Of a DNA stretch of 64,000 nt, positions 1-11,363 are shown one piece after another (position 1 is the first letter of the stretch; every line of letters begins with the position of its first letter). The DNA comes from Mixophyes australis. Its lineage: Eukaryota; Chordata; Amphibia; Anura; Limnodynastidae. Under the pieces are notes generated by a model, which searched no databases, was not told where the DNA came from, and saw only the letters and a list, made by a program, of their open reading frames with translations. The DNA lies in contig JAVHZZ010000001.1 of NCBI GenBank assembly GCA_036250195.1, forward strand, positions 380,539,907 through 380,603,906. The letters are read 5' to 3'. A program made the position numbers and the translations under genes.

Positions 1-453
1 ACAGGTGGTGAAAGTGACAAGAGCAGGTAGGATAGTCTGTCAAATGTTCTGAGTCTAGTGGGACAATCCCGATTTTTGGTGACTGTTCTGTCCAATCCAA
101 GGGGCAGGTCAAGACTGTGTATTCTTTATATACTACACTATGGTGCTAGCTATCCTTCGTGGGCTGACCACTCCCCCTCTAGTGTCTGGTTTTGCCTCTT
201 TGATGGCTGGCCATACCCCCTCTGATGGGCCCCTAGCGTTACAGTCCCCCGGTTGGCCCTTCATGCCCCAGTCCGACACTGCCTCCATTAGACACTAATC
301 ATCACAACAAACTCTCCAATAATACGCACAGATATCTGTATGCAAACAAAGACCTCACCTCCCACACAGCACTATTTCAGTATAGTCTATAAGTGACACT
401 GTATATCACATTTAGAAAAACAGCACTCCATGTGAGGGGTGTGCACATATTTA

Positions 454-455
<2 letters not shown>
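1..455. other. No gene or repeat recognised
   Basis: Mixed-composition DNA at the window edge. I see no long frame, RNA gene or terminal repeats. Confidence 0.5.

Positions 456-514
<59 letters not shown>
456..514. repeat. (TA)n microsatellite
   Basis: About 29 uninterrupted TA units. The short frame running through it (alternating Tyr-Ile) is a by-product of the repeat, not a protein. Confidence 0.97.
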
Positions 515-517
<3 letters not shown>

Positions 518-1867
518 TGATGCAAAGTTCTGCTTGTTAATGTGGTATATTTTTTTACTTCCAAGCCTATATATAATATTAAATATACATTATCTACATA
601 CAGCATATGTTTGCAATGCATAATGAGAATTTAACATATTTATTGTATCTTAAATATTATAAAAAGGGAAGCATCGTTTCTGTAAATTACTGTATGACTA
701 CTGCATTACAACAATACTGAATAATTTAAATGTCAGTACAATATACATATATCATAATATATTAACAGGTTTATTTTCAAATTGACTAAAGAGCTTTCTG
801 TTTTATCTTGTAAAGCTATTATTACAAAACATCTGTGAGAGTACAGTCAATGGAAAGCTTACACTTTCCATTAATAATTGTGTAGAATAGTTTATTTCAA
901 CATCAAACATAAAAGTGATGCTTTTTTCCTTTTAATTGCTGTCTTTATGATAGGAAAGCATTTGCTCCCAAGGCTAATAAACAGGGAACTTTATAGTGTG
1001 TACGAGATTATCCCCTGTTGGATAGCTTCAAAGACAGTAAATGAGGATGATTTTCATATGCATAAAAATCGGTTTCTACACTGTGACATGTTGTATAAAG
1101 AACGTTTCTGAAGATGTCTGCAAGCTAAACACAAATTAGTATTCATGGTTTAAAAGTGACTATACCTTTCTATTTAATTTATGTGTTAGATTTTCATATC
1201 GATTACCTTGGAGTGATTTTTCTTAAGTAAAACTATTTTGAAATATGTGTGTACATCAAATTTGTCAAATATATTTGTTTTCTATCAACACTTAAAAGTT
1301 GAATTAACTTAATAATCAAATTAAATTCATTGTGATGACTTCAGGTTAAAAACTTATATTTGTCTAATTGTAATCAAATATCAGTGGGAAGTAAACCTTT
1401 CAACGGTAAGTTAACCAGTGAACAAGTGAAAAAAGAGCCCATCGCCTATACATTTTTAACATTCTTCTTGGTACATTATTACCTTGATACAGTTCTTCAT
1501 TTGACACATTGTCAAAGTTATTTATAAGATTTCATTCCACATTGCTCTGTGCCATCTTTATTTAATTTACTGCTATTATTATTCTCTTTCTGTGTAGCAT
1601 CCCCTCATCCAGTAGAATACCAACAGTAGCATAATTTACCAACAGTAACATAATAAGTACTGTAGGGGGCACCAAGGGGGGTGGGCAGGTACATGTTAAC
1701 AGGGTCCGGGTATGTCTGGATGGCCCCGATTCACCTAAAGCAACTAGGTATTTTTTTTCTATTTCCTTTTCACTGTCGGATGGCACGTGCATGTGCAGAG
1801 GGAGGGTGGGGGGTGTACAGGTTTTCTTAAGAGGAGGGAGCTGTCAGCTACTCCCAATCCACGGACA
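515..1867. other. AT-rich, no gene recognised
   Basis: AT-rich and apparently unique DNA up to about 1640, then a GC-richer stretch leading into the 20-bp minisatellite. The only frames are short and lack recognisable domains. Confidence 0.5.
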
Positions 1868-1976
1868 GCGTTATGTGACTGTGTGGGAGGCGCGATGTGG
1901 CTGGGGATGGCATAATGTATCTGGGGTTGGTGTGATATCGCTAGGAGTGGCGTAAAGTGGCTGGGGGTGCCGTGAT
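1868..1976. repeat. 20-bp minisatellite, about 5 copies
   Basis: After a 22-bp first unit, four exact 20-bp steps begin at 1890, 1910, 1930 and 1950. Each follows the pattern GYRTRATRTNGCTGGGGNTG with a few changes, and a partial unit follows. The units are strongly diverged from one another. Confidence 0.8.
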
Positions 1977-2740
1977 AACTGTAATGTTTCATTATAATGC
2001 ATGTATTATTTACTGTATGATCTATGTTATGTACTATGTTCACTTATTACTCGGTTTTCAATATTTCATGTACATATACATTTTTCTAAACAGATCCCAA
2101 CATTCCAGATTGAATTACAAAATCCAGTACCCGGTTGTGTAAGCTGCATTAACAGGTAGGGGAGAGCAATGCTGTTTTAATAAATAATATGTCACATTAA
2201 TAGAGGTGCAACCATGTCCCATGTTGACCATGCTCCCAACACTGTGACCACACCCCCTTCAGGCTCGCCACTATGCAGTGGCAGCACACAGCCCTTTCCC
2301 ATCTCATCTACAGAGGGAGGTAAAAAAATGTATTGTTCCAGAGCCCCAAATTCCTCTTGGAGTCCCTGGGTATAATATGGTATCATATCATTAGTTTTTG
2401 TACTGTTTTCCTGTCACCGACTTCTGCAGATATTATCATCTACAGTCAGATGGCATGTCTATGAAAATGGTAAAATGCAGACTGAGTAGAGTAAGGGCCT
2501 GTTCACACAAATGCGGACTGATACAGACATCCAAGGATACGCAGATACACCTGTCTTTAGGCATATATTATGCACGTACCTGAAGGGTCTTGGAAAGATC
2601 CATGGTGATGATCATCAGCATTGTGTGTAGGTGAAAGCAAAATAAATTTATAATTTAAGAAAAATGTTGTTTCCCCCACTCAAAAAAGTATTGTTGAAAA
2701 GGAAAAACAAACTATCATTAAAGCTTCTCAGACCAATTAA
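1977..2740. other. No gene recognised
   Basis: AT-rich DNA with a GC-richer patch around 2200-2390 that has the look of an old dispersed repeat. I cannot assign it to a family. Confidence 0.4.
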
Positions 2741-3030
2741 TACCCCATTCGTACTGCACCAAAAATCCGTTTTTTTCCAGTGCAATCCCAGACTACCCCG
2801 GGTCGAGGTGCAGTATGAATGGTCCCAGATCTAATCTAGTCATCAGACCCGGGAATTAGACCTGGGTCTTTTGGTGGGGTAATTAACGGGTCTGCCTGGG
2901 AAGCCTGCACTATAAATAGTGCGACCCGGATTTTTGAACCCAGGTCTCACCAGGCACTCCCTCTGTCCCCCGACAATATCACGGGTTCATATACCCAGGA
3001 TATTGCCTGGGTGGCAGTATGAAAGCGGTA
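2741..3030. mobile_element. Harbinger-like MITE, 290 bp
   Basis: The ends are imperfect inverted repeats: TACCCCATTCGTACTGC on the left and, read on the other strand, TACCGCTTTCATACTGC on the right. The element sits between 3-bp direct repeats TAA (2738-2740 and 3031-3033), the TWA target type used by PIF/Harbinger transposons. The interior is GC-richer than the flanks, has smaller palindromes (around the ACCCGGG-type words) and no frame, so it is non-autonomous. Superfamily is inferred from the TSD and terminal repeats only. Confidence 0.75.
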
Positions 3031-3033
3031 TAA

Positions 3034-3932
3034 GTAACTATTATTAAAGACATAGGCACTAATTCCTTATGTTTGACATCTCCTTTCACCTTTATTTACA
3101 ACATGATTTATGATGTCCCATTAAGAGAGGAGATCTCTTGGCTCCTGTTTAATTCTCACAATCCATTTAGACAGCTCAATGCAAACAGTGGTTGGATATT
3201 ATGATCTATGACCAGTTCAATTTTGACAATTGTATATTTAAGGGACATTTTCTAATGTGAGATTTGAGGTGACAGCTTCATATATTTCACACTAATGTCA
3301 ATGCATGAAGTTTTTGATTCTACTGGTATCTGAACAACTTTTATTTCTCGGTTCAAGCTGCAAGTGTGTGCTACTCTACCCACTATATGTTGCTAGGTAT
3401 CATCCACTCTAAACAAACAAAAGCAGTGTTTGCAGGAATCTGTGATCCACAAACTTTCTTTGTTTTAGGAAAATAGGAAACACAACTAGCGAAAATAGCA
3501 TTCCTCCCTTTCCCAGGTTGCACCAAGAATTACTTTGCATATTAGTGACCCCGGCTCCTCTTTGGCTGTTAATAAAGACCTTCAACTGAGCCTCAGCCCC
3601 TCCATCTATATCTGGGGTTCAGACAGCTTTGTGCTTGTATCAGAAAAAGGACTGAGCAGCCAGAGTTAGATGTGACCCACCTCCTTCAGTCTGGAATATT
3701 GTTCCTTATCCATAACTGGATCTGTATATGGAGCTATTTATATCTCCACAGTGTTGGATTTTTTATAAGTGGTACACTGGCTCAGCTCTTTGCCCACTCT
3801 ACCACTTTTCCTTACTCTTACAAATATAAAGCATTGGATATTTCTGAATGCTGTTGGCAAAAGCCACAGCAGGGCTGAGGATCGACTTCATACTGTAAAT
3901 AAGGCTGTTTTAGGATCTATTGAACTACCATC
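3034..3932. other. No gene recognised
   Basis: Mixed-composition DNA. The part nearest the downstream L2 element may be its 5' flank or 5' untranslated region; I see no frame or repeat that decides this. Confidence 0.4.
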
Positions 3933-4081
3933 TCTGTTTAGCTGTAGGACCCACAGAGCTCAAACGTCATTGTTGTTTCAACATCTGTTCAGCTGCCCAC
4001 TGAGCTCAATTGTAATTGCTGTTGTCATTTCTGTTTGGCTGCTGGACCTTCTGCAGTCAACTTGACTTTGTTGTGTCAGAG
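3933..4081 (+). repeat. Three diverged ~50-bp repeats, possible L2 5' UTR
   Basis: The word TCTGTTYRGCTG recurs at 3933, 3984 and 4030, each followed by a related 45-50-bp stretch ending in a TTGTTGT-like word. The array lies just upstream of the L2 coding remnant and in the right orientation to be its 5' untranslated region, which in many LINEs carries tandem promoter units. The link to the L2 is inferred from position. Confidence 0.45.
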
Positions 4082-4450
4082 GTACACAAACTGCCTATCC
4101 TATTAAACCCTATTAAAATATCTTTCACCTCTTCCATTGCACTGCACCATTTGAATCAATTGTTCCTTTCTACTCTCTTATAATCTACCTCAGCCAATAA
4201 GCATTCATTCATATCTCTCACATCTCTCCATCATGCACCTACTCAGTTTCTACGGTCTCTTATTCACTGTCACTACACTTCTCCTCAAACTCTTCTCCTT
4301 TTTCCAACATTCTATTTCTCCCTCCCTATTATGATTTCCCCTTCTCTACTTCCCTCCTCACTAGTCTGCACACATGAACTGTTTGTCTCCTGCACCCACC
4401 AGACTCATTAGCCTACATAAATAGAATTAAACCTCACACACAAATCGTCC

Positions 4451-4639
4451 TTGCATATCCTTTTCCTCACCCTGCTTCTTCTAAAGGCTGCCGGTGACAT
4501 CTCACCTAACCCTGGACCCCATACAATCTCCACTCTCTGCTCATGCACCTCTTTCCATCCCAAACATTTCCATCCACACCTTACTTGCAATCCCGCCAAC
4601 CTTATCTACATATCTCCACATGTACAAAATGACACCTAA
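4451..4639 (+). pseudogene. L2 ORF2 N-terminus with 2A-like motif
   Basis: A 62-residue frame begins with a hydrophobic run (IL/FLTLLLL) followed directly by GDISPNPGP. The last residues match the end of the virus-like 2A peptide (D-x-E-x-NPGP), at which the ribosome skips a peptide bond; such peptides are known at the N-termini of several animal LINE proteins. Here the usual Glu is Ser. The hydrophobic stretch before it resembles a signal-type leader. The frame ends after about 50 more residues, where endonuclease sequence should follow, so this copy does not encode a working protein. Activity of this 2A variant is unknown. Confidence 0.6.
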
Positions 4640-5179
4640 ATACCCTTAATCCAATCCATTTCTTATATCTACTAAAACAACTATTTTCTCCTATGTCTAT
4701 ATAGTCCTGCCCCAATTACACTGCTTTTTCAACAACAAAACATTTACTTTGGCCTGAGACAATGCAGCTCCAGATGCTACCACATACAGTCTCTGACAAT
4801 CCAAACCCCAACCATAGCACACCAAACGGACCTGCTACCTGCAAAAGAGCTCCCACACTGCAGATCACCACTGGAGGAAATATCATTCCTATCCTGATTT
4901 CCTCCTCTATAAATTTAACTTTTCATCTTACAGCTCTGTCATTTCAATTGCCAAACAAACATTCTTCAGATTGGTAAAATCCACCTAGTCTTCTAACCCC
5001 TCATCCCCTCTTGCCATCTTCATCTCACTTATTTGCCCACCTGCAACTCCTCCCCCTTCCTCCCTTACAGACCATGATTTTGCCACCTACTTCAAAGAAA
5101 TAATCAACATCATTCAACAAGATATTTCCTCATGCCAAATTCCACCCACACCACCCACTCTACACACCTTCCCCTATAT

Positions 5180-5753
5180 GCCCTAATCTGCCCTTAATGC
5201 ATTCTCTCCAGTAACTGAAGACAACGTTTCTACACTCATCTCATCATCTCACCCTACAACCTGTCCCCTCGCCCCTATTCCCTCTCAACTTCGCCTCCCC
5301 CTCTCCTCCACTGCATGCTCAACTTTAATTTCCATCTTCAACCCGTCTTTTTTCACTGGCACATTTCCATCCTCCTTTAAGCATGCGCTCATCTCCCCAA
5401 TTCTAAAGAAACCATCTCTTGATTCAGCCTTTCTCTTCAACTCCTGCCCTATTTCTCTCATCCCCTTTGCTTCCAAACTACTTGAGCGATTAGTGTACAA
5501 ATGCCTGGCTTACTTTCTCTCCTCTCACTCCATTCTCGACTCTCTGCACTTTCCTTCCACAACATTCCACTGAAACTGCTCTCACAAAAGTGATTGAAGA
5601 TCTACTTGCTGCAAAGTCTAAGTCTAAAGTCATATCTCTATACTCATTTTCGTAGGCCTCTCTGCTGCTTTTGACTCTGTTGAACACTCTCTTCACACTT
5701 TACTCCATTGGCCTTCATGACACATCTCTTTCCTGGTTCACTTCTTACCTATT
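5180..5753 (+). pseudogene. L2 reverse transcriptase remnant, N-terminal blocks
   Basis: Reading across frames gives conserved L2 reverse-transcriptase text: a block with [16 protein letters not shown], then PISLIPFASKLLERLV, then LSAAFDSVEHSLH, the region that normally holds the first catalytic Asp. The order and spacing match the better-preserved minus-strand copy at 11.4-12.9 kb. Frameshifts and stops separate the blocks. The sequence breaks off at a SINE insertion just after the WFTSYL motif and resumes at about 6128. Confidence 0.75.
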
Positions 5754-6127
5754 GTCATCATCATCATCATTATCATCATCCTTATCATCATCATCTATTT
5801 ATATAATGCCACTAATTTTGCAGCTCTGTACAGAGAACTCATTCACATCAGTCCCTCCCCCATTGGAGCTTGCAGTCTAAATTCCCTAACAAAAAAACAT
5901 ACACAGACCAAGAGGGAATAAGGTCTATTTAATAGCAGCCAATTAACCTACAAATATTTTCTTGGAGTGTGGGAGTGCGGGAAGAAGCAGGAACACCCAG
6001 AGGACACCCACGTAAACATAGGGAGAGCATATAAACTCCACACAGATAAGGCCATGGTTGGAAATCAAACTTATAACCCCAGTGCTTTGAGGCAGAATTC
6101 CAAACCACTAAGTCACGATGCTGCCCC
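5754..6127 (-). mobile_element. tRNA-like SINE, antisense, inside L2
   Basis: Read on the minus strand it starts with GGGGCAGCATCGTGACTTAG, continues through a tRNA-like head with a B-box-like GTTTGATTTCC, a conserved middle (TGTGTGGAGTTTATATGC, then a CTCCAGG-like segment), a tail with CTCCAATGGGGGAGGGACTG, and ends in an (ATG)n run. The same family recurs at 18601-18983 (+) and 37993-38311 (-). It interrupts the L2 frame, so it is younger than that L2 copy. Flanking words CTAT on both sides may be a short remnant of the target duplication. Confidence 0.85.
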
Positions 6128-6990
6128 TATCAAACCTCTCCTTTAGTGTCTCTACTTCTGGCTAATCCTCCCCTCCACTCCTACTATCTGTTGTGGTCCC
6201 ACAATACTATGTTCTTGGCCCTTTACTTTTTTCTTTGTATAACTCTTCTTTTGGGCACTAATTCACTCATTCGGCCTCCAGTACCATCTCTACACTGATG
6301 ACACCCAAATCTATATATCTTCCCCTAGCCTCTCTTATTATCTTCCCTCCTGACAGAATCACAACCTTCCCTCAAATCTCTCTCACTGTTAATAACACCA
6401 CGATTTCCCCAGTCTCCCAAGCCTGGTGTCACACTTAACCCTGCCTTCTGCTTTATTCCTCACATCCATACTCTCTCCCAGTCCTGTCTATTTCACCTTA
6501 AAATCATTGCCAGAATATGACCTCTTCTTACTCAACATGCTACCAAAACTCCATTATATGTAATATTCATTCTCCCATTATCTCCAATTTTGACTACTTC
6601 AGCCTCCTGCTATTTGTCACTTCCAACACCCATATATCCACACTTCAATCCACCTAAATGCTGCTGCAAATCTAATCTTCTTCTCTCACTGCCGCACATC
6701 TGCTACACCACTTTGCAAATTCTTACACTGGCTCCCTGCATCCTCCAGAATCCAATTCAAATTACTCACCCTTACCTACAAAGACCTCAACAACACCACC
6801 CCTTCTTACATCTCAAATCTCATATCAAAATATTCTCCCTCCCACCCTGTTAGCTCTATTTTTGGCCTGTGCCTTGTCTCATCTCAGGAAACCACCTCTC
6901 ACTCTCGCCTACTAACCTTCACCCATGCTGCTCCCTATTTATGGAATTCCCTACCACACCCAATCATGTTTTCCCACAGCCTCTTCAAAT
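6128..6990 (+). pseudogene. L2 reverse transcriptase remnant, YTDD box and C-terminus
   Basis: Resumes the L2 frame after the SINE. The text around 6220-6310 reads GPLLFSLYNSS followed by [17 protein letters not shown], so the catalytic box is YTDD, a variant of the usual YADD that keeps both Asp residues. Further on, an 87-residue frame at 6590-6853 and its neighbours match the C-terminal part of L2 proteins (a region with HICYTT and LTLAPCILQ in a shifted frame). Stops and frameshifts are frequent, so no product is expected. Confidence 0.75.
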
Positions 6991-7393
6991 CTTTAGACGT
7001 TCTCTAAGGTAAAACCGTTTCTTTTATTTTCTTTTTCTCGTTTAAAGTTCACCTTATTCCTGATACTATTCACACTAATGCACACTCACAGCTGTCCCAA
7101 TCTTCACTCTAAGCCACACTCGCTCCTCTTGTTTCAGTTGCACCCTCTTCGACTTTAATGAGCAGGGTCCTCCATACTCTTGGTTTAAATATCTGCATTT
7201 ATTTTGCCTGCCTTGTATGTTCTTATTTTATGTATGTCCTTGTTTTATGTATGTCCTGTTTTTCCCACTGTACGACGCTGAGGAACACTGTGGTGCCATA
7301 CAAATGTACGATTATAACAATAATAAACATAATATTAAACATAATAATAATAAACATAAAAAACATAATAATAATAATAATAATAATAACTAT

Positions 7394-9992
7394 TGTGCAT
7401 AGCTATTTCTTTAATGCAGTATATATCTTTTCTGCGATTGTTTCTTTATTTTATATCTGGTTCGCATATACACACTTGGTGGTAGTGGTGTTATAATATC
7501 TACGGATTTCTCTGTTTCTCCGTATATCTTAATTGATGTTTTGAGCCCTTCAATACTGAAGCTATAAGCCGGGAATCCTAGCACAGACGTCCAACCTATA
7601 TATTCGGTATGCAGATATATTGCCTTCATTTATATCTGAACCGCCTCTACTAAATACTACACCAGAAGGCACCATATTCCTCCTTCTTCCCTTTAGATAT
7701 TTTTTTCTGGATTAACCATCTGGTCATTGGAGGTTGGCTACCACTCGGGCATGAGGAGGTGTTCTCAAGACAAACTGATCTAAAGACTTGCATTTTACCA
7801 AATATTGGGTTAAGCTCCACTTTGATATCTTTTATTTTGTAATTGCAGTGTTTACTACTTGGGAAATGCTATGGTTTGTTAATAGAAATATAATTTATGT
7901 ATTGGTTTTGTCCATGTGTATATTGTGCATACTTTTGGTCGATAAATAATTTTTACTTCAGCATTTAAGTGTAATTACTGTTTATTTTTTACTCTAGTAT
8001 TCTGTAATTGGCTAGTCTTAGTGGGGTGGGGATAGTTGTAGAAGCAGCGAATATGTTAACTGTGACAATTAGCTGATTTTTAATTAAACAATATGCTATG
8101 AAAATTTTAAAAAAAGACAAGCTATTCTTTGCATTTATACATTTAAGCATTTTTTCTTAAAACTTTCTCCTAATGTTTATGACAGCAGGCAATGTCATAC
8201 CAGTCACACACTAAAGTGGTATATAGTGGTTAATATGGAGGGCTTCTATTAAAAAAGTAAATTACGATTACTAAATTACACTACATAGTTACAAAGCTTG
8301 TAAGAGTGAAAAGGGCACAGAGCCCTTGAATTTAACCTTTCATAAACACTAATTACAATGATACATTAAGAATTATAGCAGACATAAAAAGTAAATGTAA
8401 ACATTTTTAGCTGTATTGGTATTATTTTATAAAGTGACAATAAGAAATGTGGATTGTCACTATTTTTCCAGTACTGTCACTAATTTTTGGTGGATAAGGG
8501 AAGGCTTAACAGCCCAGATTACACATATATATTATAATGCACTCTTTTATAACACATATTTATAGTACTTAATAGGTTTGTGCTAATGAAAAGTGAAATT
8601 TAATTACACCAATTAGCATTGCACATCAGACATTGGATGCGTCATCAATTAGAAAGCCCCTAATGATTATGTTAGAACAATTTACTGTTATAATTAAATA
8701 TCTAAATGCAGCACAAATGGAAAATTATGATTACAAAACTAAAAAAAATGCATTAACATAGCATATTATTAGTAATATAGTTGCCTTTGAATAAATAGTT
8801 TTATTCTCAAATGAAATAAATGGGACAGTACAAATATTTTGAATATACTCTGCATTATAATGATCAGTTTTAATTAAAAGGCTGACATTGACAATATTAT
8901 ACTGAATTTGCTTTGTAAAGATTTTAATGCATTCAGTAAAATATTTCTCATAAAAAAGGAATAATGGACACATCATAAAGTTGATAAAAATTGCTTATTT
9001 ATTTAGGGGAAAATGTGATTTTTTGACCACTTTCTTACTCTATCTGAATGAGAATTATTATAAATGTAACTATGATGTGTGAAATGGAATGAAATGAAAT
9101 GTAAACAGAGCACTGCAAAATATTAATGTTTCCAATAAAATGTAAAATGTTACAGAGCTCTTCAGACTCAACACTAACATCTACTGTAGGATTAACTGGG
9201 TCTTTAATGTATAAAACTGGAGCACAGAGAAGAAACTTCTATAACACATAGCAACACATTCGAATCAGGTTTTTTTTCTAGTTCATCTTAGAAAATGAAA
9301 TTATCTGATTGCTTGCTATGATTTACAACTTTTAGTGTACAATAATTTGCACAAATGTCCCATATTGAGCCCTGCTCATCATTACTAAATAAAAACAGAA
9401 TGTTGATGATGTAATTTAAGAAATAAATTCTGTTTTTAAAATTATGTATTTATAAAGTTATTTTCTTAGTCAAAAATGCGTCAAAAACACATTGCATATG
9501 TAATTAGTACAGCAAATGGGGAATATTTGAATGATATGGCAAAGTTACATTTTGTGAATTGAAATGACAATGTGCAGAGTGGCTATGCAGAACCACAAAA
9601 TAGCTGTCATCAACCCCATTCAAAAAAAGTAGATAAAGATCTAATTTAGAATATCAAAGGACACAGTTTAGAATCTTAACGAAGTCCATCGATATTCATT
9701 GGGAGAGATTAAATTCTGTGCAAAGTGCCACTGGAACATCCCGTGACTCCACGGTTATGTTCACCCTGAAAACTTCCCTTAGTTTTGCTCACAGCTCTTA
9801 GAGAAAGCAAACTTGTCAGCACCATATTAACCAGAAGTACGGACAAAAGCACATTGCATGAAGTTCCCACGGCTATTCGCAGTTAATTGAATAGCCCTGT
9901 AATGTGTATTAATAAAACTAAATAATGATCATAAAGCCTTTCAACTTCTGGAACTAATAAACACTTTGGGTCTCATGTACAGTTGGATATAC
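7394..9992. other. AT-rich, no gene; homeodomain-site-rich patch
   Basis: Apparently unique, AT-rich DNA with no recognised transposon. Between about 8560 and 8960 it is dense in TAAT/ATTA words (for example TTAATTAC, CAATTAGC, CAATTAGA, CTAATGATTA), a texture often seen in conserved non-coding elements near developmental genes. At this base composition that may also be chance. Confidence 0.4.
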
Positions 9993-10395
9993 AGTTGTGG
10001 CCAAAAATATCATTAACCTTGCAGCTTTTTCTAATAATGCACCATTACTTCCAGAAACTTCTTGAAATTAAAAATGATTTTGGTATCCACATATGTATTT
10101 CATTGGTTTGCAATGGAGGAAAAGTTGAAAAATTTATTAAGTCGCTACTTATTCCACCTTTTACAAGTAGTTAGAAATAATTAGATTACAAGCAAGTGAT
10201 TCTCTACTTTGGGACTGAATTTACCTGTGGGGATTAGCAGGTGCCCACAATATAGAAATCAATCATTGAACAAGCTTAACAACAAGAGAAAGAATTGTAC
10301 AGAACAAAAACTGTTGTTAATTTCAACTTATGTTTTGAGGAAATTGTTATTTAAAAAATAAAGTGCAAGGGTGCCAGTATTCCTTTTGCATCATA
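9993..10395 (+). mobile_element. Tc1-type transposon fragment or MITE
   Basis: The left end CAGTTGTGGCCAAAAATAT resembles the terminal repeat of vertebrate Tc1 elements, whose right end at 60700-60730 in this window reads on the other strand CACAATCATGGCCAAAAG. The right end here is worn: GGGTGCCAGTATTCC near 10370 resembles the inverted counterpart. The 63-residue frame at its start has no transposase motifs. It is a non-coding derivative or a fragment. Confidence 0.6.
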
Positions 10396-10399
10396 AAAT

Positions 10400-11024
10400 A
10401 ATAATTTCTGTACTTTGCACCAAAGATGTGTTAGCATATGTCTGTCCGCAGATTTGACCACATCTTACATTTATGATTTCTTGCGTTTATTGACACTGAA
10501 CTTGGAGGGAAGGGGTGTGCAAGCAGAGAACAAATGCATTAAGGGAGTGTTTATGTAATTGCAACTAAATAGTGTTCCATATGTATGCCTATTGCTAAGC
10601 ATATCTCTTGCTCCATTGAGTAGCAACTAGCCAATCAGAGTTACTCTCTCAGACTCTGACCAATCAGACAAAGCCACAATGGACTGGTTAGTTGATGACA
10701 GCCCTCCAGGCCTTTTATTCATGTCGGGTCTCTGAAAAGAGCAATTCAGTGGCATTAATGTATTTATTCTCTTTCCCATGGATTTACCTGAACAACAATT
10801 AGATAGAAAAGGATCCATTGGGAACTAGGTTAGTAATAAAATGGTGAATGAGGGAATGAGTCTTTATTTTAAATAAATTATATTTTCTACGGTGAATGTG
10901 TGTGTATGATTTACAGTGTTTTTACATTCGGCACTACAGGTCTGGTGTCTTTAGTATGTGGCTGCATCATGATATGATTGGAATGTCTTGATATGCTTTA
11001 TACATATTTTCATGCAGACATTTG
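10400..11024. other. No gene recognised
   Basis: Unique-looking DNA in front of the L2 target site. Only short frames without domains are present. Confidence 0.45.
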
Positions 11025-11035
11025 TAATGCATTAT
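11025..11035. repeat. Target-site duplication of the L2 (left copy)
   Basis: TAATGCATTAT here is repeated exactly at 17344-17354, on the far side of the L2 element. Eleven identical bases flanking the two element ends mark one insertion by target-primed reverse transcription. Confidence 0.85.
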
Positions 11036-11363
11036 TATTATTATTATTATTTATTTATAAGGCACCACAAGGTTTCCGTAGTGCCGAACACAGTACAAAC
11101 AATGGACAGTACAGGGAATAACACTACAGAACAATAAACAACTAGTACCAAAACTTCAGAGGCTCCAGGCAAAGCAGATGTAATGGAGAAGGAGCAGAAG
11201 AGAAGGTAGAGAGACAGGTGGGAGAAGGGCCCTGCTCATAAGAGCTTACATCCTGAAGGGAGGGGAAACAGACAGCCGGCACAAAGGGAGTCAGAGGGGG
11301 GGGAGTAAGCGTGCACCCCAACAGAGGAGGAGCAAGGGGATGGGAGCGAGCATGGAGAGAGGG

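Larger units (their letters stand above)
4090..7390 (+). mobile_element. Old L2-clade LINE (+), interrupted by a SINE
   Basis: This is a decayed L2-type non-LTR retrotransposon. In order it shows an N-terminal 2A-like motif (about 4492), C-rich DNA where the AP endonuclease should be, reverse-transcriptase blocks at 5380-5480 and 6220-6310, a C-terminal region at 6570-6990, and a 3' UTR whose end (GTGGTGCCATACAAAT, about 7290) runs into an (AAT/AAC)n tail at 7303-7390. A tail of this sort is typical of L2 elements. Many stops and frameshifts run through all frames, so it is dead. The 5' limit is not defined and I saw no target-site duplication. A SINE splits it at 5754-6127. Confidence 0.85.
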
